DNA of 11,191 nucleotides from Nitrospira sp. (GTDB taxonomy: Bacteria; Nitrospirota; Nitrospiria; Nitrospirales; Nitrospiraceae), in assembly GCA_020697375.1 (NCBI GenBank), contig JAJFBJ010000106.1, positions 1 through 11,191 of the forward strand, in the 5' to 3' direction. The position numbers were made by a program, and so were the translations under genes. The notes beneath the pieces are model-generated. The model made no database searches. It saw only the letters and a program-made list of their open reading frames with translations, and had not been told where the DNA came from. This document shows positions 1 through 6,490 of this stretch, one piece after another. Position 1 is the stretch's first letter, and the number at the start of each line of letters is the position of its first letter.

Positions 1-624
1 TTTTCATCGCCTCGCTCCTTTGGTTCGCCACCACCCGGTGGCCTTGGTGAAGCCAGGCTACCACTTAGCACACTGTCCGAATTTCCGGAGCCCTCTCTGA
101 CGTACGATGAACATTTTACGTTACAGTTAAGGGCCCATTACGTAGAGCTCGAAAACGAGTTTCGGTCCGTCCTTGGAAATTTCCCTTGTTCCGATCCTGT
201 AACTGCCGCACGAATCTCAGACATATTGCACTCGGCGAGGCATTCTCTTGAGCAAGAAGCTACTGAGCTGTTAACGGTATCCTGTTCCCTAGACCTCGTC
301 GAAAGATATATGGTTTGGTTGTATCCGCCTTATGTAGCCCAGGCTAAGATCTGCGGCCTCTTGCTGAAATTGCAATCGGTGTCCATCAAAGGACGGGAAT
401 TTCTCATTGAGCAAGTCACGAATTTAACAGAAGGAGAAAAGTATCCAGGCCAAATACCCTCAGTCCTTGATGAGACAATCGGAGCAATCAACACACAAAT
501 CATTCAGGATCGCATCGGTAGCAGTTTGCAGATAAACCGCCTAAGAGCTCTCAGAAGCTGGGGATTGATCGTCCTTTTGATATTTTGGGTAGCCTTGCGT
601 ATTCCGACCCAAGCCGGCCACTGA
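1..624 (+). CDS. 3' part of an unrecognised membrane-anchored protein, C-terminus cut by an IS end
   Basis: The frame is open from the first base of the window, so the real start lies upstream; a TTG at 226 is in frame but has no convincing ribosome site. About 207 residues are visible. The segment is mostly helical and acidic/basic (for example DEHFTLQLRAHYVELENEF near residues 36-54). A hydrophobic stretch, WGLIVLLIFWVAL, near residues 187-199 should be a transmembrane helix. I recognise no family. The last residues (RIPTQAGH, then TGA) are read from the repeat array that begins at about 596, so this tail is very probably supplied by the inserted element and the native C-terminus is lost. 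The surviving frame is undamaged, which suggests a recent break or a tolerated truncation. The gene is on the opposite strand to nearly everything else in the window. Confidence 0.55.
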   Translation, partial: FSSPRSFGSPPPGGLGEARLPLSTLSEFPEPSLTYDEHFTLQLRAHYVELENEFRSVLGNFPCSDPVTAARISDILHSARHSLEQEATELLTVSCSLDLVERYMVWLYPPYVAQAKICGLLLKLQSVSIKGREFLIEQVTNLTEGEKYPGQIPSVLDETIGAINTQIIQDRIGSSLQINRLRALRSWGLIVLLIFWVALRIPTQAGH

Positions 625-747
625 TTCCGACGCAAGCCGGCCACTGATTCCGACGCAAGTCGGCCACCCATTCCGACGGAACGCGGCCACTGATTCCGAC
701 CGGAAGCCGGCCACTGTTTCGAGCCTGCTCGGAATCGGTGGCCGACA
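596..747. mobile_element. Remnant of an IS21-like element: end repeats only, no transposase
   Basis: The segment begins TGCGTATTCCGACC at 596 and ends GGTGGCCGACA at 747, giving the TG...CA termini expected for IS21-family elements. Inside are five tandem units on one strand and one unit in the opposite orientation (729-747), like the left and right ends of an element brought together. IS21-family elements are known to carry several repeated transposase-binding sites at each end. No istA or istB coding sequence remains. I see no matching target duplication on the two sides, and the flanking genes differ (a + strand gene on the left, a minus-strand patatin fragment on the right). This points to deletion or recombination at the element rather than simple excision. 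The family assignment comes from memory of the repeat style, not from a search. Confidence 0.6.
601..716 (+). repeat. Five tandem copies of a ~23-bp unit (ATTCCGAC...GGCCACTG)
   Basis: Units start at 601, 624, 647, 670 and 693. The first four are 23 bp and the last is 24 bp. Each opens with ATTCCGAC, has a variable middle (CCAAG, GCAAG, GGAAC, CGGAAG) and closes with a CGGCCAC core, usually followed by TG. An inverted copy, TCGGAATCGGTGGCCGAC, lies at 729-746. There are no spacers, so this is not a CRISPR array. The best explanation is an array of transposase-binding sites at an IS end. Confidence 0.85.
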
Positions 748-925
748 TCCCTCGGATTTTTCGCCCCAGAATTCGGCCTCTGATATCTTCTTGCGCGAAT
801 GCAATCAATTCTTTTGTGGAGCTTAGGAAGGACGCTTCATCGCCTGTGTAGCGTGGCCAGTTTCGGCAAAGGTGGGTTGCAAGTATGCTTCCCCCTGACA
901 CCGAAGAAATAAGTACTTGTTGGCT
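748..925 (-). pseudogene. Fragment of a patatin-like phospholipase
   Basis: The minus-strand frame reads QQVLISSVSGGSILATHL, then WPRYTGDEASF, KELIAFAQ and EDIRGR. The VSGGS stretch matches the nucleophile elbow of large patatin-like lipases, where the serine attacks the acyl ester of a membrane lipid. Only about 58 residues remain. Upstream, the oxyanion-loop region is replaced by a GH13 fragment. Downstream, the frame runs straight into the IS21-like end at 747, so the aspartate of the catalytic dyad is lost. The piece cannot encode a working enzyme. The patatin call rests on the motif and the residues after it; the exact upstream junction lies between about 905 and 925. Confidence 0.55.
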
Positions 926-1275
926 CCTAAGCGACGGCAATGTGTAAAGTAGTAACGTTCGACCTGGGGCGCAGTCCGTGAAAGCTTAAATACTCGATAA
1001 CGCTCAGCCGAGTTAATATCCGGCACCTTAGTTGGAATGTCCCAGAAATTGCTTCCTTGCGGGCCCTCGAGCACGACACCCCACTTAAAGATCCTGTTCC
1101 GATCGGCAAGATCGAAGGAGATTGATGCAGTGAAGGTGGGGAATCCGTCTTCTCCGACTACTTCCTGCAGGGGAGTTTCGGTCCGGTTATCAGAGTGATG
1201 CCCACTGACGTCCCAACTGCCGCATAAGCGAGCATTCCGAAACATTCGGCGCTTCAAGCCTGTGAGGAACCAAAT
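905..1275 (-). pseudogene. N-terminal fragment of a GH13-type alpha-glucan enzyme (branching enzyme/amylase-like)
   Basis: The frame runs from a stop at about 1276, with a TTG at 1257 and no good ribosome site. Recognisable stretches are GSWDVSGHHSD, PTFTASISFDLADR, FKWGVVLEGPQGSNFWDIPT, NSAERYRVF, VERYYFTHCRRLGANKYLF. These resemble the extra N-terminal beta domain that precedes the CBM48 and (beta/alpha)8 barrel in some bacterial alpha-amylase/glucan-branching proteins. The homology then stops abruptly where the patatin fragment begins in another frame. The remaining codons to the TAA at 823 are a shadow of the patatin frame. No catalytic barrel is present. The family call is from memory and moderate. 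Confidence 0.45.
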
Positions 1276-1455
1276 TCAACGTCGTGTTTGGCAACGGAGT
1301 CTCCTTCATTGGTTGCAGATAAGGCCGCGCATAATGACAAACCGTTTGCAGATGAGGTGTCGGGATCACAGACATTCTTTCAATGAAAATTTAAGGTCTT
1401 TCTACCCAGGAAGGTCGCGAATTTTGTGCACCTATGGCTAAGCGACATTTAGCCA
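1276..1455. other. Intergenic stretch, 3' of the DUF2235 gene
   Basis: I see no gene here. Apart from the hairpin at 1434-1456, the stretch is a mix of short open frames on both strands without ribosome sites or recognisable protein motifs. It separates the decayed fragments from the intact three-gene block. Confidence 0.5.
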
Positions 1456-1456
1456 T
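1434..1456 (-). terminator. Perfect 8-bp hairpin abutting the DUF2235 stop codon
   Basis: On the minus strand the stop TGA is followed by a stem ATGGCTAA / TTAGCCAT with a 7-nt loop (ATGTCGC). The last base of the stop codon is the first base of the stem. No run of T follows, so this is not a textbook intrinsic terminator; it may be a 3'-end stabilising structure or chance. Confidence 0.35.
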
Positions 1457-3984
1457 CACGGGCCAACGGCTTTTGGTGACGCCTCTGGAGCGGTACGCGA
1501 GGCGGGGAGCAATCGCTCCACACTGACCTGCGCAGACCCAATGTTATTCGAGTAAAAGAACTCTCTCCATGGTGGGACCAGCACCGCATCATTGACATAC
1601 AGGAACAGTTCGCCATCCGACCGCGCGATGATCTCCGTCTCGAACGTCTCATCGGCCGCACCGTTATTGGGAGGGGGCGCATCAGGACAGGCTTTCTCCC
1701 ACCACTTCAACGGCCGACTAAGTGGCCTGCAATAGAAGGCCACTGATGGCTTACCATCCAATGGGTATTCATCGGTGCCTGTGTCACCAATCCGGGCGAT
1801 GGGCTTGAACCACGGCTGGGTCAGATACCGGCGTAGCGGCGTCCCAAGGCTCATAGGGAGTGAGACATTGCCGGGATGCACACCATTCGGACCTGCCGGA
1901 ATGCCGTTGTCGGCCCAGCCTCCTGCAGCTGGGATGACCATACGCAGTCGATAGGTACTGCCTTTCGCGAGCAAAAGGCCGGTCGAAGAGCAGAGATCAC
2001 TTGTGCTGAAGGGCCCCGCTTGTTCACTCGTCAGCACAGGCCGAGGATGCTCGCCTCTACTACGGCATATGCCTCCTGTCGAATTAGCGACTTCAAAGAC
2101 GACTTTGTTGATGAGGGCCCCCACGAGATAGTTTGCCCCGACTAGAAATACACCCGGCAATATGACCTGACTTAGACACTGAAACGCTCTCTGATATGTG
2201 GGGCGGGTGCGCAGCCACTCAATACAGCGGTTGAGCCTTCCCAAAGGCTCAGGCGGCAAGAACAGTGTCGCGGCGCGAGGCCGGGTGGCGGGGAGGCTGT
2301 ACCATAAGGGACGCATCGCATCCCGGATGCGACTCTCTAAGCGGCCGCCGCGCCAGAGCCCTAGTCCTATCAGGGTGGCGACGGCCAGGAATTTGCCGGG
2401 GTGAGACGCAAAGGTGTCAGTCCACGTCGCAGTGAATCCTGGCAGGAACCCAGCAACAGCAGCAATCGCGTCGGACAGGAAGCACCAATTGGACGTGCAC
2501 GCACCCTTCGGCAAGGGCGTCCAGATAAGCGGCGTCAGCGCTAGGAATAAGGAGAGAAAGAGAGTGAGAAAATACACAACCCGGCGGCGCCACACCCAGT
2601 TCCAGACATGTTCCTGTCGAGCGCCGAAGTGTTGGCTAACATCTGTCTCTAAATAGTCATCTCCTGACATAATGGAACCATCGATGCGGACGACGGCGAA
2701 GTCCGTCGGCAAGACGATGGGGGCATAGCTATCCAGGCCGACCTGAATTCGCCGGAAAACGCTTTCATGAACTTTCGTCCGGGGGATTACGACGCCCGGT
2801 CTATGCGTCAACTTTTCAATCCGCCGAGGGTTATATCGGTAGTACCCGCCCAAGCCATGGCGGGAATTATGAATGGGACCGTTTTCGTCGCTGAGCGCTC
2901 GGTAATCCTCCCAAATGTTGGGTTGAAAGCGTAGGCCCTTATCCACAGTTCCGGCTTTGTCCTTGTTTGCTTCCATCATGATCCAGTCGAGGGAGACGTG
3001 GGCGAGCGTGTCGTCGGGATAGCCGCCTCCGACGTTGGCATGTACGCCCGCAAACCACACTTGACTGATGCGTTCCTGGTCGACATGAGTGGTGGTGCGA
3101 TTTCCGAGCAGTTCATGCTCTTCATTCCACAGTCGGGGATGAAAGGTGTTCCGTTCGTCATCCAGTGACAGCGCGTGCCGGGCTCGATTCACTCGCCAGT
3201 GAAGATTCAAATCGCGCATGGTGATCGGGAAAATGACTCGATCAATCGCGCGGGTGAATTCATCCACCGGCAATCCGTAGGCATCCACGGTATCCCACAC
3301 CCCAATGAACTCGATCTGGATGGGTTCCTGGGAGCTGGGACTTCCGATCTTCGGGACATCGCGATAGAGGCGTCGCCTGAGAAGACGGTCCTTGAGCTCT
3401 GTCCATTTGATGCGAAATTGGTGTACCCACCCGAGAAGTGTCAGCCTAGGGTCCCCTGCCCGAAAGGCGCGATAGGCCGAAGCCACATGGCGTGCCAGGT
3501 CGGCCTCATTACCGTTGTAGGGGACCAGCCCCTGGTCCATTACCAGCGCCACAAGGACACGAATGGTAAACGCCCCGCGGCTGAAACCGAACGCGTAGAT
3601 TTTGTCGCCGGGTCGGTACGTCCGACAGAGGAAGGTATACAGATCCCGTACGTTGCGTGCGAGCCCAAGCCCCATCGCCCCACCCAATAGTGCGAGAGGC
3701 TTCCAGGAGGAGCTGCCGACGCCGTCGTCATAAAAGGCAAACTGCCGCGGTTCTTTTGGATCTTGAGGGTCAGCTAGATCGACGGCCTGATAGACGCGCC
3801 AGACGTTTGTCCTGACGAGCTTGGCTGGGCTGTTCCCCGTCCCGTCTGAAAAGAGCACTAAATTTCTAGGCGCCGTGTCAGGCTGAGGAACTTCTGGTCT
3901 GTCTCTGCTCGCGTATTTCTTTAAAAGAATGGCAGCAGCCTCGCGTATCACCCTCATTGTGATCTGGGTTAGTAAGTGGCGCAT
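1456..3984 (-). CDS. Membrane-anchored DUF2235 alpha/beta hydrolase with a beta-rich C-terminal domain
   Basis: 842 aa. The N-terminal DUF2235 domain (about 40-430) has all landmarks: FSDGTGN at 45-51, the nucleophile elbow GFSRG at 133-137 (Ser135), DTVDAYG from Asp231, and HANVGGGY from His315. Together these suggest a Ser-Asp-His hydrolase. The family includes T6SS phospholipase effectors of the Tle type; the substrate here is unknown. Hydrophobic segments lie near 469-489, 504-521, 531-545 and 606-631, so the middle is a membrane region. The last 170 residues are predicted beta-rich; DGELFLYVNDAVL (790-802) and YSNNIGSAQVSVERL (811-825) resemble PA-IL (LecA)-like sugar-binding sandwiches. 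The start at 3984 has a weak AGGG about 10 nt upstream; a later ATG at 3957 lacks one. It follows the cysteine-rich gene by 57 nt on the same strand. No VgrG, PAAR or immunity gene is visible. Confidence 0.85.
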   Translation of the reverse strand: MRHLLTQITMRVIREAAAILLKKYASRDRPEVPQPDTAPRNLVLFSDGTGNSPAKLVRTNVWRVYQAVDLADPQDPKEPRQFAFYDDGVGSSSWKPLALLGGAMGLGLARNVRDLYTFLCRTYRPGDKIYAFGFSRGAFTIRVLVALVMDQGLVPYNGNEADLARHVASAYRAFRAGDPRLTLLGWVHQFRIKWTELKDRLLRRRLYRDVPKIGSPSSQEPIQIEFIGVWDTVDAYGLPVDEFTRAIDRVIFPITMRDLNLHWRVNRARHALSLDDERNTFHPRLWNEEHELLGNRTTTHVDQERISQVWFAGVHANVGGGYPDDTLAHVSLDWIMMEANKDKAGTVDKGLRFQPNIWEDYRALSDENGPIHNSRHGLGGYYRYNPRRIEKLTHRPGVVIPRTKVHESVFRRIQVGLDSYAPIVLPTDFAVVRIDGSIMSGDDYLETDVSQHFGARQEHVWNWVWRRRVVYFLTLFLSLFLALTPLIWTPLPKGACTSNWCFLSDAIAAVAGFLPGFTATWTDTFASHPGKFLAVATLIGLGLWRGGRLESRIRDAMRPLWYSLPATRPRAATLFLPPEPLGRLNRCIEWLRTRPTYQRAFQCLSQVILPGVFLVGANYLVGALINKVVFEVANSTGGICRSRGEHPRPVLTSEQAGPFSTSDLCSSTGLLLAKGSTYRLRMVIPAAGGWADNGIPAGPNGVHPGNVSLPMSLGTPLRRYLTQPWFKPIARIGDTGTDEYPLDGKPSVAFYCRPLSRPLKWWEKACPDAPPPNNGAADETFETEIIARSDGELFLYVNDAVLVPPWREFFYSNNIGSAQVSVERLLPASRTAPEASPKAVGP

Positions 3985-4041
3985 AGATGGACATCCCTGT
4001 AACTGCAGCGGACGGTTTGAGGAGATAGGTGCCTTGCATCG

Positions 4042-4512
4042 TCAAGAGAAGGAGGTGGACCCGGTGTGGCTGGGCGTTAAACCCCTTGGGGGCGTGGCGG
4101 CGTGGTTCAGGGCGTCTGCACGCTTGGGAATCATGGTAATCACCTGTGGGCAGCGACGGCATGCGGGTGCGCCTTCCTCGGCGTACCATCGACATCCATG
4201 TCGAATTTGGCAGGGAGGCAGCACATCCACCACCTCCGGTAAGTACTGAACAATGCGATTGGCAAGCGAGCAACGTCCTTCCTCGAAATGGGCACACCGA
4301 CTCGGTTCGCATTGTGCGGCGAACCTGAATACCTGTGTCGGGTGAAGCTCCTTCAATTGGTTGGTCAGACTAGGATCGATTTCGGCCCCTGGCCCCAGAT
4401 ACGCAATCTCCGGTGCCTCAGGAGTTCCGCCGACTACTCCCATGACCCGAGCCTCATTCATATCGGGTTGGGCGCTGGGACAGAGCAGATCATTCCGCAA
4501 TGGGGACATCAT
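4042..4512 (-). CDS. Cysteine-rich small protein, possible metal or Fe-S binding, unnamed family
   Basis: 156 aa, soluble, no signal peptide. Besides Cys11, seven cysteines sit in an ordered array: C68-x4-C73-x7-C81-x19-C101-x5-C107-x10-C118-x2-C121, with nearby phrases CAHFEEGRCSL, LPPCQIRHGCRWYAEEG and ACRRCPQVIT. This spacing looks like a zinc or Fe-S site, but no named family comes to mind with confidence; similar Cys-rich proteins are, as I recall, loosely annotated in cyanobacteria and other environmental bacteria. The N-terminal part (MGVVGGTPEAPEIAYLGPG) is Gly/Pro-rich. The tail after 130 is low in structure. Two ATG codons are adjacent (4510-4512 and 4507-4509), with AGGA a few bases upstream. 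The gene begins 6 nt after the stop of the 103-aa gene, so translation is probably coupled. It lies between that gene and the hydrolase gene, which suggests a joint role. Confidence 0.75.
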   Translation of the reverse strand: MMSPLRNDLLCPSAQPDMNEARVMGVVGGTPEAPEIAYLGPGAEIDPSLTNQLKELHPTQVFRFAAQCEPSRCAHFEEGRCSLANRIVQYLPEVVDVLPPCQIRHGCRWYAEEGAPACRRCPQVITMIPKRADALNHAATPPRGLTPSHTGSTSFS

Positions 4513-4518
4513 GATGGT

Positions 4519-4830
4519 TCATCCTGTAATGAGTTTGGGTGTTCGGTTTCGCTCAATGAAGCCTACAAGGATGTCTCCTCTAATTTTTGTGACGACTGGA
4601 TCGACGGTCAGTCCTGAAACTTTCACGCTACGCGTGACATCTTCTGCAAACTTGTAGGCAAGATTCATGTCGTTTGCGTCCCTTAGACGTCGTCCAATAA
4701 TCTCCCAACGATCGAGGAACGTTTCCTTGTCGACAGCGAGATCGTGGCGGGCGGTGGCGATCCGTACTGCTGACTCGACCGACTTGGCAATCGCTGACGC
4801 AGAGACAACCGCGGCTCTTTTCGGTGGCAT
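4519..4830 (-). CDS. Small helical protein of unknown function, first gene of the three-gene set
   Basis: 103 aa, no signal peptide, no membrane segment, no cysteine. The sequence is basic at the N-terminus (MPPKRAAVVSASAIAK), then mostly helical (SVESAVRIATARHDLAVD; FLDRWEIIGRRLRDAND; NLAYKFAEDVTRSVK), and ends in a short likely beta-hairpin (DPVVTKIRGDILVGFIER). I recognise no named family. The start is well supported: GGGAGG sits 5 nt before the ATG at 4830, one of the strongest ribosome sites in the window. High expression relative to the two downstream genes would fit a structural, adaptor or substrate protein better than an enzyme, but that is inference. The stop is 6 nt before the next start. 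Confidence 0.75.
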   Translation of the reverse strand: MPPKRAAVVSASAIAKSVESAVRIATARHDLAVDKETFLDRWEIIGRRLRDANDMNLAYKFAEDVTRSVKVSGLTVDPVVTKIRGDILVGFIERNRTPKLITG

Positions 4831-4855
4831 AATTCCTCCCTGTGATCGTTGAGTT

Positions 4856-4905
4856 CTTAAGTAGTGGAGTCCAGCATCCGTCTGCAGTTTTTGTCGCTAC
4901 TTAAG
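4856..4905. promoter_or_regulatory. 9-bp perfect inverted repeat in the leader of the three-gene set
   Basis: CTTAAGTAG at 4856-4864 and CTACTTAAG at 4897-4905 are exact reverse complements separated by 32 bp. The match continues outward as TTC/GAA with one extra base. The near arm is 25 bp upstream of the ATG at 4830. The two half-sites could be an operator pair bound by a dimer, or form a long-range hairpin in the leader RNA. A decayed mobile-element end is also possible. Confidence 0.4.
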
Positions 4906-5313
4906 GAAGCAACATACGTGCCTGGCAAACGTGGCTTGTCTTCTTGATAAGTCGGGCCGCTGAACAACGCACCGCTGTATCTGAATAGATCCACGCTGAA
5001 TCGGATTCGATACACCCTCATGCTTATAGAACGAGGCATTCGTTGAGTCTTCGCCCGATTCTAGCAAAATGTTCGCACCCTACGTTTATCCGACGGTCCG
5101 TCTTTCTAAGGGTCAGTCAATAGGTTAAAACCAATACCAATGTCGATTCCAGGCCGTGCGGGAATGAAAGATTTCCTTTCTATTGCTCCTGATCTTGCTC
5201 AACTATGTGTATTGGTAAGCAATGTCGAGCCAAGCTTGCGGATAGGTGACTAGATCTAACAGCGCCAAACAAATGGTTTAGTCTGTTTGTATGTAGATAC
5301 TGACGTCCTCCCA
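4906..5313. other. Gene-free stretch between the three-gene set and the IS3 remnant
   Basis: Apart from the candidate -10 element I see no supported feature. A 60-codon minus-strand frame (4857-5039) overlaps the inverted repeat but has no ribosome site and no recognisable motif. The right part is AT-richer and free of long frames. Confidence 0.4.
5058..5066 (-). promoter_or_regulatory. Candidate extended -10 promoter upstream of the three-gene set
   Basis: On the minus strand TGCTAGAAT matches an extended -10 (TGn plus TAGAAT). No good -35 lies 16-18 bp upstream, and the distance to the ATG at 4830 is long (about 230 nt). The inverted repeat would then be in the transcribed leader. This is a weak call made by eye. 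Confidence 0.2.
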
Positions 5314-5566
5314 TGAAACTGGCCCAGCGAAAACTTGAAACTGTGTACCCTGACAGCCCTCCAGGGAAGGAGCGGATCATGAATAAAAGTTAGTTTTCAG
5401 ATGCACAGATCGTCCGGAGGTGCGGCAGGTGGAGGCGGGGGTGCCGGATACCCAAAGTATCGCGCGCGCTGTGGATCAGCGAAGAGAGCAATATGGCGAG
5501 ATGGCGATCATGCAGATCGTGCGGCTGGGGCAGTTGGAGAGGGTAAACCGAGGCTCAAGCAGAATT
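5314..5566 (+). mobile_element. Left end and decayed orfA of an IS3-family element
   Basis: TGAAACTGGCCCAGCG at 5314 looks like an IS3-family left terminus. About 50 bp further on, GGAAGGAGCGGATC precedes an ATG at 5379. The frame reads MNKS, stop (TAG at 5391), then FSDAQIVR, as in the orfA helix-turn-helix opening (family pattern: RFSEAQIVRIL). Later pieces need frame changes: RQVEAGVP, then IPKVSRALWISEES, then a coil segment like LGQLERVNR and RLKQ. At least three indels plus the early stop make this non-functional. The orfA match stops near 5566, where an IS3 piece in the opposite direction begins. Confidence 0.6.
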
Positions 5567-5880
5567 CTGAGACAGCCGTAGCGCCACTTCAACTCCGCAT
5601 TCTCCCGAATCTGTGCCGGCAATGCATACCGTCGGGATGTCCGATGCTAGACAGCAGCGTATCGAGATCGGAGGAAAGTATAAGCGCTCTCCTCGCTTAC
5701 TGAATCGAAAGCGAACCGCGCCCACTGAGCGGCAACTCGCTTCGCCTGGCGCGCTACGAGTTTTTCGATGAACGCCCTCTGTGCTGCGCAGAGGATCACC
5801 GATACAGTGAAGAATCATTTCAGGATACAGCTGATTTTCATTGAGGCCATGGGGTCGCTGCCGAATCAAGCCTGTTAGCA
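5533..5880 (-). pseudogene. IS3-family remnant: end of orfA and start of orfB
   Basis: On the minus strand one frame, broken by a TGA at 5815 and a TAG at 5647, reads FTVSVILCAAQRAFIEKL, then LVARQAKRVAAQWARFAFD, SVSEESAYTFLRS, and after the stop PAQIRENAELKWRYGCLRILLE. These line up with the IS3 pattern at the end of orfA (LTLD..IL...L..KLV), the orfB opening (aQrr...qW....f.VSERRAC..l) and the conserved orfB segment (R.RIRE.A..r.RYGYrRI..LL). Further up, ENQLYPEMI in another frame recalls the orfA coil ENRRLKQMV. The catalytic DDE core is absent. The upstream limit (about 5880) is uncertain. Confidence 0.55.
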
Positions 5881-5908
5881 AGGCGGAGGCTGCATCGATA
5901 CTCGATCA

Positions 5909-6188
5909 TGAAATCCCACGGCCAAATGATTAACCAGCGTTAGAGGGTGAGGTCAGTTTGTCTGAGCTGCGCCTCAGGGGAACTCGAATGGTAGGACAAA
6001 ATAAAGCGAGTTGTGGGTGCCCTCCACCACTTTGATTGATAACGTTCACTGCAGTTTCTAGATGTCGAATGTCCCTGGGCCATGAACCGGTCACCGCATT
6101 TCCCGCCTTCTTGTTTTTCCACCCTACGTAATGGCTTCACAGGTAAGGTGCCCAGTCGGAAATTTCTTGTTGCGTCGGTGCCCCTCAT
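5909..6188 (-). pseudogene. Third IS3-like remnant: 3' end of orfB and a possible right terminus
   Basis: The minus-strand frame ending with TAA at 5940-5942 finishes YHSSSPEAQLRQTDLTL. This resembles the usual orfB ending (PHSSLGYRPPAPEAQL...LTL), and PHNSL can be read just upstream with one frame change. About 30 bp after the stop the minus strand ends in a GGCCGTGGGATTTCA-like motif (TGAAATCCCACGGCC on the plus strand at 5909), a plausible right terminus. The part above about 6040 cannot be aligned by eye to transposase and may be something else. It is a separate piece from the orfA/orfB fragment next to it, because the order on the minus strand is orfB end, then orfA end. Confidence 0.4.
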
Positions 6189-6490
6189 TCGGCCAACTCA
6201 GACCGCTTCGCGCGGATCATCCGCATCCGACAAGAAGAATTAAGGTTTGACGATAGATCGCTATTCGTCGAGGCACTGGCATCTTATACGAGGTAACGAA
6301 GGGCTTTCAGGTGTTCGAAGAGACCACTCAACGCCCATTGGATCACCGCAATGACGGATTTTTCCGTATGTATGATGGAAGTTCTTTTTGGGTTTGACGC
6401 GACAACCGAAGAGGCAATCCGTAATTAAGGTGGACGCTGTTTCCGCTTGTCCTTCGCTCGACAATAAAACTTATGCGCACAAAGCAGGGA
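6189..6490. other. Gene-free stretch with one broken plus-strand frame
   Basis: No intact gene. On the plus strand a frame ending at the TAA at 6426-6428 reads protein-like on both sides of one internal stop (FARIIRIRQEELRFDDRSLF, then MTDFSVCMMEVLFGFDATTE). It may be a decayed coding relic, but I recognise no family. Confidence 0.3.

Noticed and set aside
601..716. CRISPR array
   Set aside because: The units are contiguous tandem copies with no unique spacers and no cas genes nearby; the inverted copy at 729-746 fits IS ends better.
541..940. Minus-strand proteins spanning the repeat array
   Set aside because: Most of their residues (patterns such as SEWVAD, ACVGISGRL) are the repeat unit read through; only the part from 748 to 925 resembles a real protein family.
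3175..3690. 171-codon plus-strand frame inside the DUF2235 gene
   Set aside because: It lies opposite the most conserved part of the hydrolase domain and has no ribosome site or recognisable motif; it is an antisense shadow.
3929..4617. Several overlapping plus-strand frames opposite the cysteine-rich gene
   Set aside because: They mirror the minus-strand gene, which has ordered cysteines, a coupled start and operon context.
4857..5039. 60-codon minus-strand frame upstream of the 103-aa gene
   Set aside because: No ribosome site, no motif, and its end overlaps the inverted repeat; a decayed N-terminus cannot be excluded.
5401..5703. Glycine-rich plus-strand protein
   Set aside because: It is an out-of-frame reading of the decayed IS3 orfA and of the opposing orfB fragment.
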